64,000 nt of DNA from Burkholderiales bacterium. Its GTDB lineage: Bacteria > Pseudomonadota > Gammaproteobacteria > Burkholderiales > Nitrosomonadaceae. Below are positions 27,583 to 36,332 of the stretch, one piece after another. The first letter of the stretch is position 1. Every line of letters starts with the position of its first letter. The DNA lies in contig JACKLV010000003.1 of the NCBI GenBank assembly GCA_024235755.1, positions 124,001 to 188,000 of the forward strand. The letters are read 5' to 3'. The notes under the pieces are model-generated. The model saw only the letters and a program-made list of their open reading frames with translations, did no database searches and was not told the origin of the DNA. A program made the position numbers and the translations under genes.

Positions 27583-27722
27583 GGCTAACTAGAATTAGAC
27601 GTCCGAAATGACGCAATATATTGCGTCAGCAATGACATCTATTATGGCAAACTCCATGATATCTCTTTAAGTTTTATAGCATTTGGTCAATTTAGCCTTT
27701 ATTTTAACAAACCGTGTTAGAT
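27583..27722 (-). mobile_element. upstream cassette boundary and possible degenerate attachment site
   Basis: GTTAGCC (27589-27583, leftward) marks the 5' junction of the cassette. Some 130 bases upstream ATCTAAC (27722-27716) fits an R'' consensus. Between them is a perfect 20-base palindrome TGACGCAATATATTGCGTCA (27609-27628) and a 20-codon frame from ATG at 27650. The arms do not pair as in a normal attC, so this may be a decayed attC, an attI relic or a simple junction. Confidence 0.4.
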
Positions 27723-27737
27723 CCACATCAGTCTTTT

Positions 27738-29513
27738 TCAGGAATACAACTCAGGCAAAGCGCCGCCACTCCTATTATCTATTGACCCCCGAGCAGTTTT
27801 TGGTAATTCAGTAATCAGTTTCGCCAGTTCCCGCCCATTCCAGCTTTCCTGGTTATCCTGATACAAAACCCGATCCAGTTGCGTTAACGTTGCATCGATG
27901 GCCGGATCGTTCAGGCGCGATGCAAGCTCGTCAAGCCCTCTAGGTGGAGAATCGGGCCAGTGGCATGCGGCCCATTTGAGCAGGGAATGGCGCGCCTGCT
28001 GCGGATTGTTGTCCTGACAGGCGGCAAAAAACCGTTTTCTGGCCTGTCTGGCATTTTCGGGTTCCTCAAAGTACGGTTTTTCCGTGCCATCCGGCTGAAG
28101 CGGCATACGCTGCATACGGTACATCCGCCAGAACAAGCCAAACGTGATCAGCCACAGTGTTGCAAACAGCAACGCTACCCAAAACCAGCCGGAATCTCCG
28201 GCTGTCGGCGAACCCGTTAAACGGCTCGTTCGGTCTGCCGGGAACAATTGGCTGCCGGTTTGTTCTGCGGAATTGCTGTATTGAACGATCCGACCCATAG
28301 CCGGCATCCGGTGATTTAGTCGCGGCATCCTGTTGCTGCCCGGCAGCAGGAAGTACTTCCACCGTGCGTTCCGGCAGCGTGGCGACCTGTTCGCTATCAG
28401 TGACTGTATCCCACCAGTGCAAGGTAAAGGCCGGAGGATATGTTTTCCGGGTTGGGTCGGCATATATGCCAGACGCAGTGTTTTTTCTCCCTGGACTGTG
28501 CCCGACTGGCTTTGCGTGTTCGATTGCGCTCGGTCGGGATAGAGCTTGAAACCTTCGGGGTCTGCTAACTTTAGTTCAGGCAGCTGTTCGCCCGTCACGC
28601 CCAGCGCTTTGATGGTAATGCTGCGCGTCACCGGTTCGCCGATATTGATTTTACTGTCTTCGGGTTGCCAGGTTTCATGCAATTCAACCGCTTCCGCGGG
28701 CAACCAGTAGGATGACTGGCTTTGATCGGGACGCGGTTTGACATTCAGTGTAACGATGTCGCCGCGCAACCGCACCGGACGGGTATTGGAAAAAAAACGG
28801 TCAAAAAAAGGATCGCGCCTGCTCGTCTCATCCGGGATCTGTGCATTCAACACCGGCGCAGGAATCACCAGACTGCCGCTGGTCTGCGGAAAAAGAACGA
28901 ATTCTCGCTCGATCACCGTGTAGTCCCGGCCATGACGCTGGGTCACATATTCGCGGTCTTCCCCAAGCTTGCGCACCAGCACGTTTTCATGCTCAGGTTC
29001 GCTCAAGCTGCCCTGAACCAGATTGACGGCAAGAAACACCCGTTGGGTATAGCGCACCATGCCTTGCACGTAGGGATCGGTTTTATCGACTTCGGTTTCC
29101 AGAAAAACCGGCGCGGCCGTATCGGGCTCGGTGTCGGCATACGCTTCCGCCACCTGCAGCGTTAGCTCAGGCGTATATTCATCGTTAATGCGCACCGGTG
29201 GAATGGTCAAATTGCCGCTGCGCCGGGGAATCAGCGAAATAGTCCAGGTCGTGCGCGAATCCACTTTGCCATTGACAATATTGACACGGCTGCCACTCAT
29301 GCTGCCCGCGATTTCAAAATCTTGCTCCAGCGCGCGCGTATCGGGCATGGCTGAAACCTGACCGGCGGCTTCGATGGTCAGCCGCACGGTTTCGCCCTCG
29401 CTGATGCGTTCGCGGTCCAATTGCGCGGTCAGCGCCGCAACAACCTGCGGCGACACCAGTAACAGGCAAAACAAAAGCGTGATGGAAAAAATACAATAGT
29501 GCTTATTACTCAT
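27738..29513 (-). CDS. batD: BatD-like protein, with apparent compensating frameshifts
   Basis: The 591-residue frame has a signal peptide (1-27), BatD-type beta-sandwich repeats (for example LTAQLDRERISEGETVRLTI and SGNLTIPPVRINDEYTPEL), then a membrane helix (about 430-452, WFWVALLFATLWLITFGLFW) and a cytoplasmic tail. Between about 28435 and 28200 the main frame turns into unlikely sequence (ILRPLPCTGGIQSLIANRSP), while another frame reads FTLHWWDTVTDSEQVATLPE, which suits this family. One base lost near 28435 and another change near 28200-28330 would explain it. It overlaps the batB/C gene by four bases. The family supports periplasmic stress tolerance; the mechanism is not known. Confidence 0.85.
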   Translation of the reverse strand: MSNKHYCIFSITLLFCLLLVSPQVVAALTAQLDRERISEGETVRLTIEAAGQVSAMPDTRALEQDFEIAGSMSGSRVNIVNGKVDSRTTWTISLIPRRSGNLTIPPVRINDEYTPELTLQVAEAYADTEPDTAAPVFLETEVDKTDPYVQGMVRYTQRVFLAVNLVQGSLSEPEHENVLVRKLGEDREYVTQRHGRDYTVIEREFVLFPQTSGSLVIPAPVLNAQIPDETSRRDPFFDRFFSNTRPVRLRGDIVTLNVKPRPDQSQSSYWLPAEAVELHETWQPEDSKINIGEPVTRSITIKALGVTGEQLPELKLADPEGFKLYPDRAQSNTQSQSGTVQGEKTLRLAYMPTQPGKHILRPLPCTGGIQSLIANRSPRCRNARWKYFLLPGSNRMPRLNHRMPAMGRIVQYSNSAEQTGSQLFPADRTSRLTGSPTAGDSGWFWVALLFATLWLITFGLFWRMYRMQRMPLQPDGTEKPYFEEPENARQARKRFFAACQDNNPQQARHSLLKWAACHWPDSPPRGLDELASRLNDPAIDATLTQLDRVLYQDNQESWNGRELAKLITELPKTARGSIDNRSGGALPELYS

Positions 29514-31288
29514 CGTTGTTTTCGCTGATGATGTTCCAACATAAATTTACGGCGCAACAGGCCGGAAGGATCTTCGGGAATCTGCCGCAGCCACTGTTCC
29601 AGCGCCAGGTCTTCCTCGCTTGGCAGCGTGTCATGCGCTTCGGAAGTATCATCAGGAGTTGACGCATTCAGCTGCGCGTCTTGTTGTTCATCCTTCTGCG
29701 CTTCCGAATGTTGATCGTCGCGATCTGATTGCAACGCATCATTGAGTTGCGATTCGTGTTGTTCGTCGCTTTCACCATTGGCATCGTTTTTGTCGTTTTG
29801 CGCTTCGTCTTCGGACTGCATCCTGTCGTTTTGTTCCGAATCGTCCTGCGAATCATTCTCTTCATTGTGTTCCGCGTTACCTTCCTGTTCGTCTCCGCCA
29901 TTTTCGCCCCGATCGCTTTCATCATTTTGCTGCTGCGATTCACCGTCTTGTTGCTGTTCTTGCAGCAGTTTTTCCAGCAGTTCGAGATTGGCTCTGGCGT
30001 CGTCATGCGCGGGATTTTCCTGCAATGCGTCGCGATAAGCATTCATGGCTTGCTCGATCTCACCCGCTTGCGCTAGCGCATTGCCCCGGTTATAAAGCGC
30101 TTCAGTGTCATCCGATTCGGCAAATGCTTTTGCGGCAGCCTCAAATTCTCCGGCCTCGTACAACGCCGTACCGCGCCAATTCGGGTCGCGAAATTGCTGC
30201 GCGGCAGTCTGCGGATCGCCTTGCTGCAAGCGCCTTTGCGCCTGTTGATCGGCGCGCAGCCATAAATCCTGCCAGCCAAAGGCATGGGCAGGCGGTGGTG
30301 TTAGGAAAAATACGGCGCAACCCAGCAACCAGCCGCGCCGGAATGCAACAGCCGCCAGCAGTACAATGACAGGCAACAGCCAGACGCTCTGTTCAACCCA
30401 GCGCTCGATACCGCCAGCGCTGTCCGACATTTGTTCAAAATCGCCGGAGGCGGCGACTTCCGGCAGCAGACGGTTCAAATCCTCGTCATCGGTCGTCAAC
30501 CTGCTGAAGGCACCGCCACCGGCGCGTGCCAGCTCCTGAAGCGGCGCCGGATCAAAGCGAATTACTTCGGTAATACCGTCACGCATGATCGCACCGCCCA
30601 GTTCTGTGCCAATACCCAGCACGGACAGCGTATATCCATGCGCACGTATTTGCCTTGCTTGCGCCAAAGTGGCAGCTGGATCTTCAAAACCGTCGGTGAT
30701 CAACAGCAATTCGCCCGTGCGAATGCCTTTAAGATCCAGCAATTCCATTGCCATTTGCAATGCAGGCGCTGCATAATCGCCACTCACAGGCATGATGTCC
30801 GTATACAATGCCGTGACCAGATTCTGTATGGTTCTGATATCCTCGGTGAGCGGTGTAACGATATACGGCTCGCCGGCAAACACCACCATCCCGGTGCGCC
30901 CTTCCCTGGATCGATCCAAAATATCCATAATCTTGAAACGCGCGCGTTCCAGGCGCGAAGGCGTCAAGTCACGGGCATCCATTGACGGCGACAAATCGAG
31001 AATCACAATCCGCGATTGTTGCGCATGCCAGACAGGCTCGGGTTGACGTTCCCATACCGGACCTGCAAGAACAAAAACGGCCAGCACCCAGCCCATCGCA
31101 AGCAACAATAAAGGCAAACGCGTCGACCGGCCAGGTTTTTCCAGCCACAAACCCGACAGCAGCTGTTGATCAAAAACGGCACGCCAGGCATCACCCGCCG
31201 ATTGTCTGCGCCAAAGCCATACCAGCAACCCGATGACCGGTATCAGCGCCAAAAACCATAACGGACGCAAGAAATGAAATTCGCTCAT
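29510..31288 (-). CDS. fused BatB/BatC: von Willebrand A plus TPR protein
   Basis: The 592-residue protein has N-terminal membrane segments (8-26 and 58-76), a VWA domain with MIDAS motif DLSPSMD (98-104) and LLLITDGFED, a third membrane helix (about 318-350), then a periplasmic or cytoplasmic TPR region (about 365-440: ALYNRGNALAQAGEIEQAMN). From about 445 to 550 it is a low-complexity stretch rich in Gln, Asp, Glu and Asn. BatB and BatC are separate genes in Bacteroides and fused in many proteobacteria. It overlaps batD by four bases and follows batA by 16. Confidence 0.9.
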   Translation of the reverse strand: MSEFHFLRPLWFLALIPVIGLLVWLWRRQSAGDAWRAVFDQQLLSGLWLEKPGRSTRLPLLLLAMGWVLAVFVLAGPVWERQPEPVWHAQQSRIVILDLSPSMDARDLTPSRLERARFKIMDILDRSREGRTGMVVFAGEPYIVTPLTEDIRTIQNLVTALYTDIMPVSGDYAAPALQMAMELLDLKGIRTGELLLITDGFEDPAATLAQARQIRAHGYTLSVLGIGTELGGAIMRDGITEVIRFDPAPLQELARAGGGAFSRLTTDDEDLNRLLPEVAASGDFEQMSDSAGGIERWVEQSVWLLPVIVLLAAVAFRRGWLLGCAVFFLTPPPAHAFGWQDLWLRADQQAQRRLQQGDPQTAAQQFRDPNWRGTALYEAGEFEAAAKAFAESDDTEALYNRGNALAQAGEIEQAMNAYRDALQENPAHDDARANLELLEKLLQEQQQDGESQQQNDESDRGENGGDEQEGNAEHNEENDSQDDSEQNDRMQSEDEAQNDKNDANGESDEQHESQLNDALQSDRDDQHSEAQKDEQQDAQLNASTPDDTSEAHDTLPSEEDLALEQWLRQIPEDPSGLLRRKFMLEHHQRKQR

Positions 31289-31304
31289 AAATTCGACACT
31301 TTCA

Positions 31305-32288
31305 TTAGCCTGCTCGCTTCCAGTAAAACGCGAGCAAAAAACTCGTTATCAAGCCAAGACCCAGTGGCCAGATAAAAAGTTCAGCCGCAGGGCGGACGAT
31401 GCGGCTGCCTTCGAGCGTGGGTTCCAGGCGGTCTAACTGATGGTAAATGCTCTCCAGGGAATTCCGGTCTGTCGCACGGAAATACTGCCCTCCGGTCAAG
31501 TCTGCAATCATTCGCAATGTTTCCTCATCCAGGTCTGATGCCGGATTTATCGTACGCATGCCGAAAAAACTTTGCATCTCGCGCGCTTCCCCACCCACGC
31601 CGATGGTATAAACACGTAACCCCTGCTGTGCGGCAAGTTCGGCGGCCTTGCGCGGCAGCACATGCCCGGCATTGTTGGCGCCGTCGGTCAGCAGCACCAA
31701 CACCGCTTCTTCAGTAGTATGCCGCAAATGCCTCATATGTTTGATCGCCATACCGATCGCATCGCCGATCGCTGTTTCACGCCCGGCGATACCGATCACG
31801 GTATCCTGCAACAGGTTGGCCACGGTTGCGTGATCAAACGTCAGCGGCGTCTGCAAATAAGCCTCGCTGCCAAACAGGATCAACCCGATACGATCGCCTT
31901 CGCGGCGGCGGATAAAATCACCTGCAACCTGCTTGACAACGTCCATACGGTTGGCGCGCCCATCGCCCATATCGGCAATTTCCATACTGCCGGACACATC
32001 GACAGCCAGGATCAGATCGCGCCCTGTTTCGGGCAGTTCGGTTTCCTCACCCACCCATTGCGGTCTGGCTGAAGCGAGAATCAGCAGCAGCCAGCATAGG
32101 CACAATCCCCACAAGCGCGGTGAACGCAATGACAAACGACGCGTTGCAACAAAACTTTCCTGATCGGCGCCGATAAACGGCGCAAACAACACGCCCTGAT
32201 TAACGTTTACAGCGGGCGGCAACATGCGCCTGAACAACCAGGGCAGCGGCAGACATAAAAACATCCAAGGCCATGCAAACTCAAACAT
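31305..32288 (-). CDS. batA: BatA: membrane von Willebrand A protein
   Basis: The 327-residue protein has N-terminal helices (4-20 and 59-75), a VWA domain with an intact MIDAS (DVSGSME, 97-103; later LVLLTDGANNAGHV), and a C-terminal helix (about 305-323, FIWPLGLGLITSFLLAFYW). The metal site should be functional. VWA proteins of this operon are thought to act with the MoxR ATPase as a chaperone-like module on membrane or periplasmic clients. It overlaps the DUF4381 gene by eight bases. Confidence 0.92.
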   Translation of the reverse strand: MFEFAWPWMFLCLPLPWLFRRMLPPAVNVNQGVLFAPFIGADQESFVATRRLSLRSPRLWGLCLCWLLLILASARPQWVGEETELPETGRDLILAVDVSGSMEIADMGDGRANRMDVVKQVAGDFIRRREGDRIGLILFGSEAYLQTPLTFDHATVANLLQDTVIGIAGRETAIGDAIGMAIKHMRHLRHTTEEAVLVLLTDGANNAGHVLPRKAAELAAQQGLRVYTIGVGGEAREMQSFFGMRTINPASDLDEETLRMIADLTGGQYFRATDRNSLESIYHQLDRLEPTLEGSRIVRPAAELFIWPLGLGLITSFLLAFYWKRAG

Positions 32289-32748
32289 CGATCCTTATTT
32301 TCGGTACGTTGGTTTTAATCCACTGACGCGCTAGATCGAGCAGTTCATCCAAATCGGCATGCGCGTCCCGGTATGGACCGGATAACAACAAATCGCCAAC
32401 ACCGTTGGAGAACCGCCCGTTACCACCGCTTGCATCGAGAAATTCAAGCCAGCGCTGGCCGGATAACGCCGCCACTTCTTTAGCAGGCCAACAGACCAGC
32501 GCATACCGCTTCAACAACTGATTCAGCCGGGCGACAGGCCGATCAACCGTTTCCCGATGATCGGCCAGCCACTTCAACTCACGGAGCGCCACACGTTGTG
32601 CGGCCCGCTGTTTTCTGTACCGGTAAATCAGAATTATGCCTGTTGCGATCAACAACACAACAATCCACCAGCCTGGCGCAGGCGGCCACCAACCAACTGG
32701 CGGCGGCATATGCAATGGGCGTAGTGCTGCTAGCGGATCTTCCATCAT
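32281..32748 (-). CDS. DUF4381 membrane protein
   Basis: The 155-residue protein has a short N-terminus with LAALRPLHMPPPVGWWPPAP, the hallmark of DUF4381, one membrane helix (about 27-44) and a basic cytoplasmic domain with RRVALRELKWL-like helices (AQRVALRELKWLADHRETVD). The family is found only inside MoxR/Bat operons and is presumed to help assemble the VWA proteins. It overlaps both neighbours, by eight and four bases. Confidence 0.88.
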   Translation of the reverse strand: MMEDPLAALRPLHMPPPVGWWPPAPGWWIVVLLIATGIILIYRYRKQRAAQRVALRELKWLADHRETVDRPVARLNQLLKRYALVCWPAKEVAALSGQRWLEFLDASGGNGRFSNGVGDLLLSGPYRDAHADLDELLDLARQWIKTNVPKIRIDV

Positions 32749-33659
32749 TGAGTTTTTCTATGCCTGGCCATGCCCGAACGCAATGCAGGCACGATGGCGT
32801 CTGTTGTAGCGATTTCCATAAAGTGGATGGTGTGACGCCTGCAGATGCTGCGAATTTTTTCACGATGCATCTGAAATTGCGCCTGCCATTGCTCGATAAC
32901 GGATGTGCGGCTTGTATCGACTGTCACGCGCTGCCGGTTAACACCCAGGCGATAAAAGCCTGGCGGTGGCGCCGCCGCTTCCAACGGATCGTATAGCAAT
33001 GCAGCAATCACGTCATTATGACGTGTCAGAGTACTCAGGTATTTTTCCGCATTGTGCCCAAGTTCCCTGAAATCACTGAAAATAACAATCATACTCCCAG
33101 GAAGCGCAATACGCGCCATACGCGCAAGCGCACCGTCCAGACGGCCGGTCACTAGCTCGCCCGGCATCTTAGGCTGTAATTGTACCATCGCTCGCAGCAT
33201 AGGTAACAAACCCGCCTCGCGTGCTGCCGGATAAATCTCATGATGCCGGCCCGCTCCCTGAATTATGCCGCCGACACGGTCACCCGCACTTACCGCAGCC
33301 CAACCCAACACTGCGCTTAACTGGCCTGCAAGCACGGATTTATATTGCACGCGACTGCCAAAATACATGCCCGGATGCAGATCAACCAGAAACAGGACCG
33401 GGCGTTCACGCTCTTCACGAAACAGTTTGGTATGCGGACGCCCGCGCCGGGCTGTCACACGCCAGTCTATGGTACGCGCATCGTCACCGGCCTGGTATGC
33501 ACGCACTTCGTCAAATTCCATACCCCGGCCATGATAAACAGAGAGATACCCGCCCGCCTGCGCTGACAAAACGCGCCTGCGCGCCCCGAGTTCCAGATTC
33601 CGCGCCGCCGCGCGCAAACGGATCAGCGCATTTAATTCCAACGCAGTTCCCTCACTCAT
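32745..33659 (-). CDS. DUF58 (VWA-like) protein
   Basis: The 304-residue soluble protein carries the DUF58 core: YHGRGMEFDEVRAYQAGDD, then ARTIDWRVTARRGRPHTKLF, followed by a VWA-like fold (RPVLFLVDLHPGMYFG, MIVIFSDFRELG). The MIDAS is incomplete (DLHPGM), as in many DUF58 proteins. It is encoded between MoxR and DUF4381 with four-base overlaps on both sides, so its translation is probably coupled to that of moxR. It likely acts as an adaptor of the ATPase. Confidence 0.92.
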   Translation of the reverse strand: MSEGTALELNALIRLRAAARNLELGARRRVLSAQAGGYLSVYHGRGMEFDEVRAYQAGDDARTIDWRVTARRGRPHTKLFREERERPVLFLVDLHPGMYFGSRVQYKSVLAGQLSAVLGWAAVSAGDRVGGIIQGAGRHHEIYPAAREAGLLPMLRAMVQLQPKMPGELVTGRLDGALARMARIALPGSMIVIFSDFRELGHNAEKYLSTLTRHNDVIAALLYDPLEAAAPPPGFYRLGVNRQRVTVDTSRTSVIEQWQAQFQMHREKIRSICRRHTIHFMEIATTDAIVPALRSGMARHRKTQ

Positions 33660-34639
33660 GGTGCCGGTACGCTGGCAATGATCTGATCAATACATTGTTG
33701 GGCGGTAATGCCTTCGGCTTCCGCCTCATAATTCAGCAGAATCCTGTGACGCAGCGCATCTGGCGTAACTTTTTGCACATCCTCCGGCGTCACAAATTCA
33801 CGTTCTGCCAGCCAGGCAGTTGCACGCGCTGCACGCTCAATGGCAATCGCGCCACGCGGACTAGCTCCCCAACGTATCCAGCTGGATAACTCCTGTCCGT
33901 ACTGCCCGGGATTACGCGTTGTCTCGATGATCTCCACGATATAATCTTCCACCGCCTCGGCCAGATGCAGCTGCATGATCTCGCGCCGGGCTGCGAATAC
34001 CTGTTCCTGTGTTACTTTCTGCAACTCACGAGGAGCGCTGTGATCCAGTGCGCAAAGCGCCTCATGCCGCACCAACTGCAGAATTTTCCGGCTGGCATTT
34101 TTGTCCGGATAATCGACGCGCACATGCAGCAGGAAACGGTCGAGCTGCGCTTCCGGCAGCGGATAGGTGCCTTCCTGCTCAATTGGATTTTGCGTCGCCA
34201 TCACCAGAAACAGCGGCGACAACGGATAACTGGCCGCACCGACAGTCACCTGACGTTCTTCCATCGCTTCGAGCAAAGCGGATTGCACCTTCGCAGGTGC
34301 ACGATTGATTTCATCGGCAAGAATCACGTTATGAAAAAGTGGTCCTTTGTTGAAAGAAAAACTTCCTGTCTCGGGGTGATAAACGTCTGTACCGGTCAAA
34401 TCGGCAGGTAATAAATCCGGTGTGAACTGAATACGGTGAAAATCAGCCTCGAGACCACCCGCCAGCGATTTGATCGCGCGGGTTTTGGCTAACCCCGGTG
34501 CGCCTTCCAGCAGCAGATGTCCGTCGCATAATAATGTCAGCAGCAGACGCTGCACCAGTGACTGCTGCCCAATAATCTGTTGTTCGAGTTGATCACAAAG
34601 CTGCGTAAACGCTTCTCTGCCCGTCTTGCTATAAGTCAT
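33656..34639 (-). CDS. MoxR family AAA+ ATPase
   Basis: I start at ATG 34639 (327 residues, MTYSKTGREAFTQLCDQLEQ); the frame is open 24 codons further but those are not family-like. Walker A is GAPGLAKT, Walker B is LADEINRAPAKVQ, and sensor 1 lies in MATQNPIEQEGTYPLPEAQL, an almost universal MoxR block. The protein is cytoplasmic and hexameric in relatives. It is the first gene of the Bat operon, 226 bases after the YgjP gene, so the promoter should lie between 34640 and 34865. MoxR proteins act as chaperones that mature or insert cofactors of VWA-containing clients. Confidence 0.93.
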   Translation of the reverse strand: MTYSKTGREAFTQLCDQLEQQIIGQQSLVQRLLLTLLCDGHLLLEGAPGLAKTRAIKSLAGGLEADFHRIQFTPDLLPADLTGTDVYHPETGSFSFNKGPLFHNVILADEINRAPAKVQSALLEAMEERQVTVGAASYPLSPLFLVMATQNPIEQEGTYPLPEAQLDRFLLHVRVDYPDKNASRKILQLVRHEALCALDHSAPRELQKVTQEQVFAARREIMQLHLAEAVEDYIVEIIETTRNPGQYGQELSSWIRWGASPRGAIAIERAARATAWLAEREFVTPEDVQKVTPDALRHRILLNYEAEAEGITAQQCIDQIIASVPAP

Positions 34640-34865
34640 ATTTATCCACGCTTCCAGTTTTCTTGGAAAATATTCCGATCTGCCTGAAAAAGTGTAGCAG
34701 AAGTAACGCAATAAATTATAAGCCTATTGTGCTTCCGCTCAACTTTACATGCGAAAAAGGGTTTTGACAGCAAAAACCACTGCAAATTTCCACTGAATAA
34801 AAGCGGCGGATGACACAACCCAGAATCAACACTGACACTGCAATGTATTCGCTTCCAGCAGTTTG

Positions 34866-35567
34866 TCAGGGCTCCAGGCTATACCTATTCAACTCTCTGC
34901 GTGCCTGCTGATATTCCGGATAGATCGCGGCTACGCAATCCCAGAATGCCCGTGAATGATTCATTTCAATCAGGTGACATAATTCATGCGCGACAACATA
35001 GTCGATCAGATGCAGCGGAATCTGGATGAGCCGCCAGTTCAAGCGAATCATGCCGCTACTGCTGCAACTGCCCCAGCGTGTTTTTGCCTGTGAAAGTCTA
35101 TAGGCCGGTTTAGGAATGCTTAATTTATCGGCATATAATGCAATGCGTTCGCTGAAACAGGCAGTGGCATGCTGTTGGTACCATGCCATGATCCATCTCT
35201 CTATCGCTTGGTGCGGCAATTGGCACGCCTGCCGAACTACTTCATTGCCAGCCGCGGGTACCATACCGATTTGACCCCATGCACTTATTTCCGGTTTCCA
35301 GTCGCTTCCGAGTAAAGGATATACCGCATTGTCATGATCAAACCCGGCAACAGGATTTAATGCAATCTTATTCTGCCAGGCAACCAGATTTTTAAGTACC
35401 CAGTCCGCTTTGTTTCGCACAATTGCGTCAATCTCAGCACCTGAAAGACCATTCGGAGCACTGACCAGCAAGCCACCACAATTAATTTTCAAACCGACCG
35501 ATTTGCGCAGGCCGCGCCTGAGCCGGTAATCGATCGTTTTACCAGACAGACAAATCTGACGCAGCAT
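34866..35567 (-). CDS. YgjP-like zinc metalloprotease
   Basis: The 233-residue protein ends in a zincin motif: HELCH (194-198) with catalytic Glu195, a third ligand His204 in EMNHSRAFW, and the family block TRWGSCSSSGMIRLNWRLIQ just before it. This is the DUF45/WLM-related YgjP family, soluble, of unknown substrate. It is 12 bases downstream of plsC and is the last gene of the glyQ-glyS-gmhB-plsC group, an order I associate with betaproteobacteria. Confidence 0.9.
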   Translation of the reverse strand: MLRQICLSGKTIDYRLRRGLRKSVGLKINCGGLLVSAPNGLSGAEIDAIVRNKADWVLKNLVAWQNKIALNPVAGFDHDNAVYPLLGSDWKPEISAWGQIGMVPAAGNEVVRQACQLPHQAIERWIMAWYQQHATACFSERIALYADKLSIPKPAYRLSQAKTRWGSCSSSGMIRLNWRLIQIPLHLIDYVVAHELCHLIEMNHSRAFWDCVAAIYPEYQQARRELNRYSLEP

Positions 35568-35579
35568 GATTAAACCGCC

Positions 35580-36332
35580 TTAATCGGCCTGAGTAACAAC
35601 ACCATCCGTTGCCGGCTGCCGCTGGCTGATGCGCGCCACTTCAATTTCGATCCAATTTTCCACCTGCGCATTGAGCTCATTGGCCTCCATACCCGTCGGA
35701 TCAATCGGCTTACCGATACTGACAGTAATGGTGCCGGGTTTTTTGATAAATGCATTTCTGGCCCAGAATTCACCGGCGTTATGCGCTACCGGCACTACCA
35801 GAGTATTCGTGTGGGTTGCCAGCCATGCGCCGCCGATACGATAACTACCTTTTTTACCGGGTGGTATACGCGTTCCTTCCGGGAAGATCACTACCCAGAA
35901 ACCTTTTTTCAATCGGTCCCGCCCCTGTTCGACAACCTGATCAAGCGCACTTCTACCAGCACTGCGGTCAATGGCAATGGGACTGGTCATGGCCAACCCC
36001 CAGCCAAAAAACGGAATGCGCAACAGTTCTTTTTTCAACACCCACACCTGTGGTGGAAAAATTTTCTGGAAAGCCAACGTCTCCCAAGCAGACTGATGTT
36101 TGGATAACACAATACTCGGTTTCTCGGGAATATTCTCCGCGCCCAGTAAACGATAGCGCAAACCGCAAACATGATGCAGCAAAAACAGAACTATTCGCGT
36201 CCAGGTGGACGTCACGCGATAACGTGCATGTGCAGACAACGGAAAACATGCCAGCGTAAAAATCGCATAAGGCGGGGTAATAATGACAAGCAGCAACATG
36301 TAACAGGCAGAACGCAGAAATGCCAGCATCAT
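35580..36332 (-). CDS. plsC: 1-acyl-sn-glycerol-3-phosphate acyltransferase
   Basis: The 250-residue membrane protein has an N-terminal hydrophobic segment (about 5-27) and the PlsC blocks: KHQSAWETLAF, GWGLAMTSPIAIDRSAGR, FPEGTRIPPGKKG and VPVAHNAGEFW. The first block is HxxxxE instead of HxxxxD; I regard this as a common betaproteobacterial variant, not a loss. It acylates lysophosphatidic acid in the inner membrane. It overlaps gmhB by four bases (ATGA). Confidence 0.92.
   Translation of the reverse strand: MMLAFLRSACYMLLLVIITPPYAIFTLACFPLSAHARYRVTSTWTRIVLFLLHHVCGLRYRLLGAENIPEKPSIVLSKHQSAWETLAFQKIFPPQVWVLKKELLRIPFFGWGLAMTSPIAIDRSAGRSALDQVVEQGRDRLKKGFWVVIFPEGTRIPPGKKGSYRIGGAWLATHTNTLVVPVAHNAGEFWARNAFIKKPGTITVSIGKPIDPTGMEANELNAQVENWIEIEVARISQRQPATDGVVTQAD

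Noticed and set aside
27583..27722. A second complete attC site upstream of the cassette
   Set aside because: R''- and R'-like ends exist, but the arms between them do not pair into the extended hairpin an attC needs. I list it only as a possible relic.
30431..30985. 184-codon plus-strand frame antisense to batB/C
   Set aside because: The opposite strand encodes the VWA domain with a correct MIDAS. The antisense translation has the biased composition expected of a mirrored frame.
33221..33889. 222-codon plus-strand frame opposite DUF58 and moxR
   Set aside because: It crosses the four-base overlap of two well-supported minus-strand genes and has no domain or ribosome site.
35580..36332. PlsC inactivated by Glu in place of Asp in HxxxxD
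   Set aside because: All other acyltransferase blocks are intact, and to my knowledge the HxxxxE form recurs in betaproteobacterial PlsC proteins, so I do not treat it as a loss.
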